Positions 1 through 5,969 of a DNA stretch of 8,707 bases are shown here, in pieces. Source of the DNA: Bacillota bacterium (GTDB lineage Bacteria > Bacillota > Clostridia > Oscillospirales > Oscillospiraceae); the NCBI GenBank assembly GCA_023395775.1, contig JAEWYA010000021.1, positions 1 through 8,707 on the forward strand, given 5' to 3'. The position numbers and the translations under genes were made by a program. Position 1 is the first letter of the stretch, and every line of letters begins with the position of its first letter. Below the pieces are notes generated by a model that saw only the letters and a program-made list of their open reading frames with translations, ran no database searches and had not been told where the DNA came from.

Positions 1-8
1 TTTAAAAC

Positions 9-46
9 CCCGCGGACGCCAATGCCTTCCGCGGGCTTTTCTTTTT
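9..46. terminator. Bidirectional Rho-independent terminator
   Basis: An 8-bp perfect GC-rich stem (CCCGCGGA at 9-16, TCCGCGGG at 28-35) encloses an 11-nt loop. On the plus strand it is followed by CTTTTCTTTTT, a good U-tract for a gene beyond the left edge. On the minus strand it is followed by GTTTTAAA, and it lies about 45 nt past the typA stop codon. It probably serves both convergent transcripts. Confidence 0.8.
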
Positions 47-81
47 CGGGTAAACAGACTAACAGCGTCCCTCGGTCCTTT

Positions 82-1905
82 TTACTTCTTGCCGTGAATG
101 GACTTCATGCGCTTCTCATGGTCCAGAATCCGCTTGCGCATGCGCAGGCTCTTCGGGGTGACCTCCAGCAGCTCGTCGTCGGCCAAAAACTCCAGGCACT
201 GCTCCAGGCTCATCTGTCTGGGGGGCACCAGACGCAGCGCCTCGTCGGAGCCGGAGGCGCGGGTGTTGGTCAGCTGCTTTTTCTTGCAGATGTTGACGGT
301 CATATCCTCGCTGCGGGGGCTGACGCCGATGATCATTCCGCCGTATACCGGCACGCCTGCGCCAATAAACAAGGTACCCCGCTCCTGAGCGTTGTACAGG
401 CCGTAGGTAATGGACTCGCCGGTCTCAAAGGAGATCATGGAGCCGGTGCCCCGGCGCTGGATATCGCCCTTATAAGGGGCGTAAGAATCAAAGACGGAGG
501 CCATGATGCCCTCGCCCTTGGTGTCGGTGAGGAAGTCGTTCCGGTAGCCGAAAAGGCCGCGGGCGGGAATCAAAAATTCGATCTTCATTCGGGCCCCAAC
601 CGGAGTCATCTCCAGCATATCCGCCTTCCGCTGACCCAGTTTTTCAATAACCGCGCCCACGCTGTCGCCGGGCACATCCACCACAAGGCGCTCAACAGGC
701 TCGCACTTCTTCCCGTCGATCTCCTGATACAGCACGCGCGGAGGAGATACCTGAAACTCATAGCCCTCCCGGCGCATGGTCTCGATCAGGATACTGAGAG
801 ACATCTCGCCCCGGCCCGCCACGTTGAAGGAGTCGGAGGTCTCCGTGTCGGAGACTTTCAGGGACACGTCCTTCAGCATCTCCCGGAACAGACGGTCCCG
901 GAGCTGGCGGGAGGTGACAAACTTCCCCTCCCGCCCGGCGTAGGGCGAGTCGTTGACGGAGAAGGTCATCTCCATAGTGGGGGCGGAGATCTTCACAAAG
1001 GGCAGCGCCTCCACGGCGGCGGGATCGCAGATGGTATCGCCGATAGTGACGTCCGGAATACCGCTCATGGCAATGATATTGCCCGCGGTGGACTCGGTGA
1101 CGGGCTTGCGGCTGAGGCCCTCGAACTCATAGATGGCGGTGGCCTTGGCCTTACGGAGAACGGATTCCGAATCGTGGTAGTTGCACACCGCGATCTCCTG
1201 ATTCTGCTTCAAAACGCCCCGTTCAATGCGGCCGATGGCGATCCGGCCCACGAAATCATTATAGTCGATGGAGGAAACCAGCATCTGAAAGGGCTGCTCG
1301 GTGTCCGCCTCCGGTGCGGGAATATATTGGAGAATGGTCTCGAACAGAGGAACCAGATCGGTTCCCAAATTCTCCGGCGTATAGGAGCAGATGCCCTGCC
1401 GCGCGGAACAGAACAGCATCGGGCTGTCCAGCTGCTCCGGAGTGGCGTCCAGGTCCATCAGCAGCTCCAGCACCTCGTCCACCACCTCGTGGATACGCTG
1501 GTCGGGGCGGTCGATCTTGTTCACCACCACGATGACCCTGTGGCCCAGCTCCAGCGCCTTGCTCAGCACAAAACGGGTCTGAGGCATGGGACCCTCGGCG
1601 GCGTCCACCAGCAGAATGACGCCGTTGACCATCTTCAAAATGCGCTCCACCTCGCCGCCGAAATCCGCGTGGCCCGGAGTGTCCACCACGTTGATCTTCA
1701 CGTCCTTGTAGCGGATAGCGGTATTTTTCGCCAGGATCGTGATGCCGCGCTCCCGCTCCAGATCGCCGGAGTCCATAACCCGCTCCACGACCTCCTGATT
1801 CTCGCGGTACACGCCGCCCTGCTTGAGCATTTGGTCCACCAAAGTCGTCTTGCCGTGGTCAACGTGGGCAATGATGGCAACGTTTCTCAGTTTTTCATTC
1901 TGCAT
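82..1905 (-). CDS. typA: Ribosome-associated translational GTPase TypA/BipA
   Basis: Cytoplasmic GTPase of the EF-G/LepA superfamily that binds the 70S ribosome; in studied bacteria it supports large-subunit assembly and growth under stress. The 607-residue product has the usual length. Visible motifs are the P-loop AHVDHGKTT (about 13-21), switch I with RERGITI (51-57), DTPGH (75-79), NKID (129-132) and a CSARQG G5-like motif near 166. EF-G-like domains II, III and V follow, then the TypA-specific C-terminal domain with the KKKQLTNTRASGSDEA stretch. The ATG at 1905 is preceded by AGGAGGAG. A consensus promoter lies about 100 nt upstream and a terminator about 45 nt downstream, so it is probably monocistronic. 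Identification is secure from motif content and full-length colinearity; the specific cellular role is known from other species. Confidence 0.97.
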   Translation of the reverse strand: MQNEKLRNVAIIAHVDHGKTTLVDQMLKQGGVYRENQEVVERVMDSGDLERERGITILAKNTAIRYKDVKINVVDTPGHADFGGEVERILKMVNGVILLVDAAEGPMPQTRFVLSKALELGHRVIVVVNKIDRPDQRIHEVVDEVLELLMDLDATPEQLDSPMLFCSARQGICSYTPENLGTDLVPLFETILQYIPAPEADTEQPFQMLVSSIDYNDFVGRIAIGRIERGVLKQNQEIAVCNYHDSESVLRKAKATAIYEFEGLSRKPVTESTAGNIIAMSGIPDVTIGDTICDPAAVEALPFVKISAPTMEMTFSVNDSPYAGREGKFVTSRQLRDRLFREMLKDVSLKVSDTETSDSFNVAGRGEMSLSILIETMRREGYEFQVSPPRVLYQEIDGKKCEPVERLVVDVPGDSVGAVIEKLGQRKADMLEMTPVGARMKIEFLIPARGLFGYRNDFLTDTKGEGIMASVFDSYAPYKGDIQRRGTGSMISFETGESITYGLYNAQERGTLFIGAGVPVYGGMIIGVSPRSEDMTVNICKKKQLTNTRASGSDEALRLVPPRQMSLEQCLEFLADDELLEVTPKSLRMRKRILDHEKRMKSIHGKK

Positions 1906-2008
1906 ATCTGTATTTTCTCCTCCTGTATGGCGGGAACCCGACGGATCCCGCGCCTCGCGCCGCGGCCAGCGGCACGCAAGTATTTTCCGTTATTTTGCAC
2001 AGCCTTAT

Positions 2009-2037
2009 ATTATATGGCAAGTTCCTCTTTTTTGCAA
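2009..2037 (-). promoter_or_regulatory. Sigma-A type promoter of typA
   Basis: Read on the minus strand, TTGCAA (2037-2032) and a perfect TATAAT (2014-2009) are separated by exactly 17 nt. Transcription would start near 2002, giving a leader of roughly 97 nt before the typA ATG. The surrounding DNA (about 1975-2090) is conspicuously AT-rich compared with the flanking genes, as expected for a promoter region. Confidence 0.75.
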
Positions 2038-2140
2038 GTAAAAAATTCCGAAAAACTGAAAAATTCGCAGAAAACCGCTGACTTTTTACCGGCAAGACCG
2101 TGTCGTGCAGCGTCCGTCATCAGAAGTAATACCTTTTACA

Positions 2141-2166
2141 CAAAAACCGGCTGCAAAGGCAGTCGG
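2141..2166 (-). terminator. Minus-strand terminator in the typA/serA divergent region
   Basis: On the minus strand an 8-bp stem (CCGACTGC / GCAGCCGG, one G-U pair) with a CTTT tetraloop is followed by TTTTTGTGT, a textbook intrinsic terminator. No recognised gene lies upstream on this strand. It would stop transcripts that start antisense to serA before they reach the typA promoter, or it belongs to a short leader transcript. It overlaps a 21-codon ORF with a good ribosome binding site (2120-2185), discussed in the findings. Confidence 0.55.
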
Positions 2167-2184
2167 ATTTCGCCCTTTCGCTCA

Positions 2185-2214
2185 TTGACGGTGCCTTCCG
2201 CTCCGCCCTATACT
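2185..2214 (+). promoter_or_regulatory. Sigma-A type promoter of serA
   Basis: TTGACG (2185-2190) and TATACT (2209-2214) are separated by 18 nt. The start point would be near 2221, leaving a leader of about 82 nt before the serA ATG. The leader is too short for a T-box riboswitch but contains three consecutive hairpins. The promoter is divergent from that of typA. Confidence 0.65.
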
Positions 2215-2232
2215 GAAGATGCTGCGACGGAA

Positions 2233-2284
2233 GCGGCGCCATGCGCCGCATGTTCCGCCGCAAGTATTGCGGTCCGCTGGGACC
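2233..2284 (+). promoter_or_regulatory. Structured 5' leader of serA: three consecutive hairpins
   Basis: Three stem-loops lie back to back between the predicted start point and the ribosome binding site. The first is GCGGCGC/GCGCCGC with a 3-nt loop (2233-2249). The second is CCGCAA/TTGCGG with loop GTA (2258-2272). The third is GGTCC/GGACC with loop GCTG (2271-2284); it shares two bases with the second, so those two compete at the boundary. The SD GGAGG follows at 2290-2294. No known riboswitch class is recognised. The structure may only reflect high GC, or may modulate translation or mRNA stability. Confidence 0.4.
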
Positions 2285-2303
2285 GCCCTGGAGGCTCATC
2301 GCC

Positions 2304-3470
2304 ATGTATCACATCAAAACATTCAACAAGATCTCTCCCGTGGGGCTGAACAAACTGGACCGGGAAACCTACGTGGTCTCGGACAGCGAGGAAAACGAGG
2401 ACGGGATTCTGGTCCGCTCCGCCAAGCTTCTGGACTATCAGTTTCCCCGGAACCTGCTGGCCATATCCAGAGCGGGCGTGGGCGTGAACAACATCCCCGT
2501 GGACCGGTGCTCCGAAAACGGCATTGCCGTGTTCTCAACGCCGGGAGCCAACGCCAACGCCGTGAAGGAGCTGGTGCTGTGCGCCATGCTGCTGTCGTCC
2601 CGGGACGTGGAGGGCGCCTCCAACTGGGTCCGCAGTCAGGCCGCCGCCGGCGTGGACGTCACCACCGTCGTGGAAAAGGGCAAATCCGCCTTCGCGGGGC
2701 CTGAGATCTATAAGAAGACCATCGGCGTCGTCGGGCTTGGAGCCATTGGCGCGCTGGTGGCCAATATCTGCCTTTCCATGGGCATGAATGTGTACGGATA
2801 CGATCCCTTTCTCAGCGTGGATTCCGCGCTGAGACTGGACCGCCACATCCATGTTGTGAAAGACGTGAACGAGCTGTATCGGCGGGCGGATTATATCACC
2901 GCTCACATCCATTTCACTGAGAAGACCTATCACACCATCGACGCCGCGGCCATCGCGAACATGAAGCGGGGTGTGCGGATCATCAATCTGGCCCGGGGCG
3001 AGATCGTGGACGACGACGCCATTCTCGCCGCCCTTGAAACCGGCAAGGTCTCCTGGTATGTCACCGATTTTCCCAACAATAAGCTGCTGCAAAACAAACG
3101 GGTCATTCCCTTCCCCCACCTGGGCGCCTCCACGCCGGAGAGCGAGCAGAACTGTGCGGTGATGGCGGTGGACGAGCTGACGGAGTATCTGGAAACCGGC
3201 AACGTCCGCAACAGCGTGAATCTGCCTCCCGTGGACTTCCCCCGCAGCGGCGTGATGCGCATGTGCATCATCCACAAGAACATTCCCGCGATGCTTGCCA
3301 ATATCACGCGGCTTCTCAGCAAGGACAATATAAACGTGGCAAACATGAGCAACAAATCCCGGGACAGCTACGCCTATACCGTGGTAGATCTGGACACCAG
3401 AATCGACCGCACCGTGATTGACGATGTAAAAGCCCTGAAGGGCGTCATCCGCGTTCGGGTGATTGAATAA
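2304..3470 (+). CDS. serA: D-3-phosphoglycerate dehydrogenase, clostridial ACT-domain type
   Basis: Expected to oxidise 3-phosphoglycerate to 3-phosphohydroxypyruvate with NAD, the first step of serine synthesis, in the cytosol. The 388-residue product has a D-2-hydroxyacid dehydrogenase fold. It shows GVGVNNIP near 63, the Rossmann motif GLGAIG at 144-149 with acidic Asp167 at the end of the second strand (NAD preference), LARG with catalytic Arg231, and PHLGAST with catalytic His272. A C-terminal ACT domain (about 317-388, MRMCIIHKNIPAMLANI onward) would be the serine or allosteric sensor. The start at 2304 has GGAGG with 9-nt spacing; an in-frame ATG at 2241 lies inside a leader hairpin and is rejected. 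Oddity: the DFPNNK segment (255-260) has no Glu where family members carry the Glu of the Arg-Glu-His set. No serC is present in the window. Confidence 0.9.
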   Translation: MYHIKTFNKISPVGLNKLDRETYVVSDSEENEDGILVRSAKLLDYQFPRNLLAISRAGVGVNNIPVDRCSENGIAVFSTPGANANAVKELVLCAMLLSSRDVEGASNWVRSQAAAGVDVTTVVEKGKSAFAGPEIYKKTIGVVGLGAIGALVANICLSMGMNVYGYDPFLSVDSALRLDRHIHVVKDVNELYRRADYITAHIHFTEKTYHTIDAAAIANMKRGVRIINLARGEIVDDDAILAALETGKVSWYVTDFPNNKLLQNKRVIPFPHLGASTPESEQNCAVMAVDELTEYLETGNVRNSVNLPPVDFPRSGVMRMCIIHKNIPAMLANITRLLSKDNINVANMSNKSRDSYAYTVVDLDTRIDRTVIDDVKALKGVIRVRVIE

Positions 3471-3551
3471 TCGCCGTCCCCTGTTCTATGCTTCCGGGGC
3501 TCGGCGGAGGCAGAGCCTAAAAATGGCGCGGCTTCCGTAATTTATAGTCTT

Positions 3552-3598
3552 TTCACAGGCTGCCGAAAAAGTTGCAAACTTTTTCGGCAGCCTGTGAA
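3552..3598. repeat. Perfect 22-bp inverted repeat, 3-nt loop
   Basis: Two perfectly complementary 22-nt arms (3552-3573 and 3577-3598) enclose a GCA loop. The stem runs from TTCACAGGCTGCCG through an A5/T5 stretch. Neither side has a proper external T-tract. It sits about 80 nt after serA and immediately beyond the stop of the decayed minus-strand ORF, so a role as a shared convergent terminator is plausible. Its perfection and length also fit a dispersed palindromic repeat unit. The 80 nt between the serA stop and this repeat hold nothing else clear apart from a weak GGCTC/GAGCC stem at 3498-3517. Confidence 0.7.
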
Positions 3599-3600
3599 TT

Positions 3601-3857
3601 TCAGTCCTCATTCGCACTCTCCGCCTCCGTGCCTGACACGGTGTAACCGCTTAATACCAAAAGAAAACCGGAGGTCTCATCAGAGGTCCCCGGCAAATAG
3701 GTCAGTTGAGGCAAAGTACAGGTTTTCGGACGGCGCAACTCCATGACATGAAGGCGCCCAGATCTTGCAGGTGCAGCCTGCAGCTATCTGGAAAATTAAT
3801 GGGAAGCGTCACGCCGCAGTCTTCAGCCGCCTCAAAGGGTACTTGAATTGTTTTTAT
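3601..3857 (-). pseudogene. Decayed small gene of unknown function
   Basis: On the minus strand an excellent SD (AAGGAG, 3871-3866) is followed 8 nt later by ATA where a start codon should be. The frame then reads (M)KTIQVPFEAAEDCGV and LPINFPDSCRLHLQDL before stopping at TGA (3704-3702). A second frame, offset as by a 1-nt deletion or 2-nt insertion, continues with protein-like sequence (MELRRPKTCTLPQLTYL, GTSDETSGFLLVLSG, YTVSGTEAESANED) to TGA at 3603-3601, just before the inverted repeat. Together this suggests an ORF of about 85 codons with a lost start codon and a frameshift between roughly 3740 and 3790. The family is not recognised. Alternatively the second frame is a short gene starting at ATG 3744, but that ATG has no SD. 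Confidence 0.4.
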
Positions 3858-3969
3858 CTTATATTCTCCTTCTCATAGTTTTTTGTGTCGGCGCACTTGC
3901 CACCTACATGCGCTCGTATTGTCAAATAACGTTTTTACTTATTCTTGTCATACACAGTTCCTTTATTTT

Positions 3970-3978
3970 TGGTATAAT
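3970..3978 (+). promoter_or_regulatory. Extended -10 promoter of the cupin gene
   Basis: TGGTATAAT (3970-3978) is a perfect TATAAT with the TGn extension. The best -35-like hexamer, TTGTCA at 3945-3950, is 22 nt away, too far for a standard spacer, so the extended -10 is probably the main determinant. The start point would be near 3985, giving a leader of about 38 nt. The region 3840-4010 is AT-rich and otherwise holds only the decayed minus-strand ORF start. Confidence 0.6.
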
Positions 3979-4022
3979 ACAAGCAGAAAATCAAAGAACA
4001 TAATGTTAAGGGAGTGATTCAT

Positions 4023-4355
4023 GTGAAGGAACCGATGAAGAACATCAGCAAAGCAGAAGTGTTGAAATTGAAAGAGCAGATTGCCTCTCAAGACGGTCAG
4101 GTTGTCAGCAAGACTTTGGCACAGAACAGTGCGGTCAGCGTCACGTTATTTTCCTTTGCCAAAGGGGAAGAGATCAGCACCCACGAGTCCGGTGGTGATG
4201 CGTTCGTTACCTGCCTTGACGGTGTCGGACAAGTGACGATTGACGGTAAGGAATATGAACTGCATGAAGGCGATTCCATTGTGATGCCTGCCGGACACCC
4301 TCATGCGGTCTTCGGAAAAGAGCAGTTCAAAATGCTGCTTGTTGTGGTTTTTTGA
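4023..4355 (+). CDS. Small single-domain cupin protein
   Basis: A 110-residue cytosolic single cupin of a type common in Firmicutes, with no established reaction. Cupin motif 1 is seen as GEEISTHESGGDAFVTCLDG (48-67), with His54 and Asp59 as possible metal ligands. Motif 2 is GDSIVMPAGHPHAVF (83-97), with His92 and His94. There is no signal peptide or membrane segment. The GTG at 4023 was chosen because AGGGAG (4009-4014) lies 8 nt upstream and the frame then reads MKEPMKNISK. An upstream in-frame GTG at 4014 overlaps that SD; an ATG at 4035 is the alternative. The gene is visibly less GC-rich than typA or serA, so transfer is possible. It has its own promoter and appears monocistronic. Related proteins have been suggested to bind metals or small molecules, but nothing here identifies a substrate. 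Confidence 0.88.
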   Translation: MKEPMKNISKAEVLKLKEQIASQDGQVVSKTLAQNSAVSVTLFSFAKGEEISTHESGGDAFVTCLDGVGQVTIDGKEYELHEGDSIVMPAGHPHAVFGKEQFKMLLVVVF

Positions 4356-4381
4356 GGAGATGCCCTGTTGAAACCATTTTA

Positions 4382-4425
4382 AAACGAAAAAGAGGCGGGG
4401 GCATCGTTGCAGATGTCCCCGCCTC
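4382..4425 (-). terminator. Strong minus-strand terminator, possibly bidirectional
   Basis: A 14-bp stem (4392-4405 with 4412-4425, one G-U pair) with a 6-nt loop is followed on the minus strand by TTTTTCGTTTT. It lies immediately at the TGA (4426-4424) of the minus-strand frame that the IS256 element interrupts, so it is probably that gene's native terminator. On the plus strand it follows the cupin gene by about 35 nt but has only ACTTATT after it, so it would be weak in that direction. Confidence 0.8.
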
Positions 4426-4476
4426 ACTTATTCAGTATCAGAATACAGTTCTTACTTATGCGCAGTTTGTTTGCAC
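4424..4476 (-). pseudogene. 3' end of the gene interrupted by the IS256 element
   Basis: If the IS and one target copy are removed, the minus-strand frame at 5962-6126 continues without a stop into this segment as ANKLRISKNCILILNK and ends at TGA 4426-4424, right at the terminator stem. That frame continuity across a perfect target duplication, plus the terminator at the stop, is the evidence that this was the gene's C-terminus. The product family is not recognised. With the IS in place the frame instead reads NGCIPNSV and stops inside the IS end. Confidence 0.45.
4469..4476. repeat. Target site duplication, left copy
   Basis: GTTTGCAC directly abuts the left inverted repeat of the IS256 element and is repeated exactly at 5962-5969. 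Eight bp is a usual duplication length for the IS256 family. Confidence 0.9.
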
Positions 4477-4502
4477 GAGGCTGTCCCAAACTTTGTGTAA
4501 AC
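4477..4502. repeat. IS256-family left terminal inverted repeat
   Basis: Twenty-six bases beginning GAGGCTGTCCCAAA, matching the reverse complement of 5936-5961 at 20 of 26 positions. Its inner end (GTAAAC) is also the start of the hairpin over the transposase RBS. Confidence 0.88.
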
Positions 4503-4545
4503 CTCCATCATGGTGTAGAATGGAAGCACCACGATGGAGGTTTAC
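4497..4545 (+). promoter_or_regulatory. Hairpin sequestering the transposase ribosome binding site
   Basis: Nineteen-nt arms (4497-4515 and 4527-4545) pair at 18 of 19 positions around an 11-nt loop. The right arm contains the SD GGAGG (4536-4540), and the left arm carries the complementary CCTCC (4502-4506). A transcript entering from outside the element would include both arms and hide the SD, whereas one starting inside the loop would not. Several IS families are known to use this arrangement to block expression from read-through transcripts; its function here is inferred. Confidence 0.7.
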
Positions 4546-4548
4546 ATT

Positions 4549-5787
4549 ATGTCAAGGAAGAATCGTACCCCGGAGGAAAATGAGCGGAGGGCAAAGATCC
4601 GCGAGTTGCTGCAGATGGGTAACATCAGCAGCATGGATGACATCCAGAACCTGTTCAAGGAGACCATTGCCGAGTTCATGGAGAACGGCCTGGACGCGGA
4701 GCTGGACGATGAGCTTGGCTACAGCAAGTACGACTACCGGAACAAGGACACGGATAACAGCCGGAATGGGCACAGCAACAAGACGCTGCGTACCAGCTTC
4801 GGGGATGTGGACGTTTCCATTCCACGGGACCGCAAGGGTGAATTTGAGCCGCAGATTCTGAAAAAGAATCAGACCAGCGTCAGCCAGGATATTGAGGAAA
4901 AGGTCTTGTCCATGTACGCCAAGGGCATGACCACCGGGGACATTGAGATGCACATTCAGGACATCTACGGCGTGGAGGTCTCTGACACGACCATCAGCCG
5001 CATCACCGACAAGATCCTTCCGGTCGCAAAGGAATGGCAGCAACGGCCCTTGGAGACCGTGTATGCGGTGGTATTTCTGGACGCCATCCACTACCATGTC
5101 CGCAGCGAAGGACAGATCGTAAAAAAGGCGGTCTATATTGCCATCGGTGTGGATCTGGAGGGAAGGAAGGTCGTTCTCGGCATGTGGGTTGGTGAAAACG
5201 AGAGTGCCAAATTCTGGGCAACCGTACTGAACGGCCTGAAAAACCAGGGCGTGGAGGACATTTTCATCGCCTGTGCTGACAACCTAACCGGCTTTTCGTC
5301 AGCCATTGAGGCGGTATACCCCAAAACGGAAATTCAGAACTGCATCATTCACCAGCTCCGCAATTCCAGCAAGTATGTTTCCTACAAGGATTTAAAAGCC
5401 CTTATGGCCGACCTGAAAGCCGTCTATGCCGCTGTGGATGAGCCGTCCTCACTGGACGCACTGGACCTTTTTGCGGAGCATTGGGACAAAAAATACCCCA
5501 AAATCTCGGCCTCCTGGCGTGAGAACTGGCCAAACCTCAGCACCTACTTCAAGTACCCACAGGAGGTGCGGCGGCTGATCTACACCACCAATACCATAGA
5601 GGGCTTCAACCGCCAGCTTCGGAAGGTAACCAAGTCGAAATCCGTCTTCCCGACAGACGACAGTCTCTTCAAAATGCTGTATCTGGCGATGATGGACATC
5701 ACGAAAAAGTGGACTGGCCGACGGCAGGATTGGAGCATCATCCACGCTCAGATGGCGCTATTCTTCGCTGACCGGATGCCCGGATAA
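4549..5787 (+). CDS. IS256-family (Mutator-like) DDE transposase
   Basis: Catalyses transposition of the enclosing element, probably by the copy-out circle route known for IS256. The 412-residue product is of normal length. The catalytic triad is visible as Asp178 in FLDAIHYHVR, Asp244 in ACADNLTGFS and Glu351 in TNTIEGFNRQLRK. The family's conserved CIIHQLRNS lies between the second Asp and the Glu. The N-terminal region (about 1-150) with MTTGDIEMHIQDIYG and VSDTTISRITDK is the DNA-binding part. The ATG at 4549 has GGAGG with 8-nt spacing; the in-frame ATG at 4534 overlaps that SD and is less likely. Translation is probably limited by the upstream hairpin. No frameshift or truncation is seen. 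Confidence 0.96.
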   Translation: MSRKNRTPEENERRAKIRELLQMGNISSMDDIQNLFKETIAEFMENGLDAELDDELGYSKYDYRNKDTDNSRNGHSNKTLRTSFGDVDVSIPRDRKGEFEPQILKKNQTSVSQDIEEKVLSMYAKGMTTGDIEMHIQDIYGVEVSDTTISRITDKILPVAKEWQQRPLETVYAVVFLDAIHYHVRSEGQIVKKAVYIAIGVDLEGRKVVLGMWVGENESAKFWATVLNGLKNQGVEDIFIACADNLTGFSSAIEAVYPKTEIQNCIIHQLRNSSKYVSYKDLKALMADLKAVYAAVDEPSSLDALDLFAEHWDKKYPKISASWRENWPNLSTYFKYPQEVRRLIYTTNTIEGFNRQLRKVTKSKSVFPTDDSLFKMLYLAMMDITKKWTGRRQDWSIIHAQMALFFADRMPG

Positions 5788-5871
5788 CACCGCCGGATTC
5801 GGACGTCAAAGGTAAACAAGCGGCTGTTCCGCCCTTGACATCCGCCCACGCCGGCGTTATGTTGAGAAAAA

Positions 5872-5898
5872 GGCGGCATCGGTCAAGCCGCTGCCGCC
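5872..5898 (+). terminator. Probable transposase terminator inside the IS
   Basis: GGCGGCA (5872-5878) pairs with TGCCGCC (5892-5898). The stem extends inward, after one mismatch, by CGG/CCG around a TCAAG loop, and is followed by CAATAATATTTT. It lies about 85 nt after the transposase stop. The T-tract is interrupted, so the strength is uncertain. Confidence 0.5.
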
Positions 5899-5935
5899 CA
5901 ATAATATTTTGCTCCGTTCTGCTCCACCGTTTGGA

Positions 5936-5961
5936 GTTTACACAGAATTTGGGATACACCC
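5936..5961. repeat. IS256-family right terminal inverted repeat
   Basis: Ends in GGGATACACCC at 5961 and matches the left end at 20 of 26 positions when reverse-complemented. The differences lie mostly in the outermost 7 bases. Confidence 0.88.
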
Positions 5962-5969
5962 GTTTGCAC
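5962..5969. repeat. Target site duplication, right copy
   Basis: A second perfect copy of GTTTGCAC, directly after the right end of the IS256 element. Confidence 0.9.

Larger units (their letters stand above)
4477..5961 (+). mobile_element. Complete IS256-family insertion sequence (1485 bp)
   Basis: A single-transposase element with matched ends. The 26-bp left end (4477-4502) and right end (5936-5961) match at 20 of 26 positions and share the core TCCCAAA and the inner CTGTGTAAAC-like block. The ends are flanked by the perfect 8-bp duplication GTTTGCAC. The transposase reads through without frameshift and all three DDE residues are present. The element therefore looks potentially active, and the undamaged duplication suggests recent insertion. 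It carries no passenger gene. After the transposase, 5788-5935 is noncoding apart from a probable terminator. Confidence 0.93.

Noticed and set aside
2233..2249. Possible start of serA at ATG 2241
   Set aside because: The ATG is in the loop of a hairpin without an SD, and the 21 extra residues (Arg-rich) are unlike family N-termini.
2215..2303. T-box riboswitch in front of serA
   Set aside because: The leader is only about 80 nt, with no T-box sequence and no terminator/antiterminator pair on the plus strand.
1906..2303. Anything CRISPR-like or tandemly repeated
   Set aside because: No spaced direct repeats were seen here or elsewhere in the window; the only repeats are the IS ends, the target duplication and the hairpins listed.
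22..2349. A 775-codon open frame on the plus strand across all of typA
   Set aside because: It is the antisense shadow of a GC-rich, codon-biased gene. The predicted protein is His/Gly/Leu-rich without any domain, while the minus strand encodes full-length TypA.
2535..3355. Long minus-strand open frames across serA
   Set aside because: Antisense shadows of serA with low-complexity His/Gly/Arg composition and no SD.
4534..4548. Upstream ATG for the transposase (MEVYI extension)
   Set aside because: That ATG overlaps the GGAGG that serves ATG 4549 and has no SD of its own.
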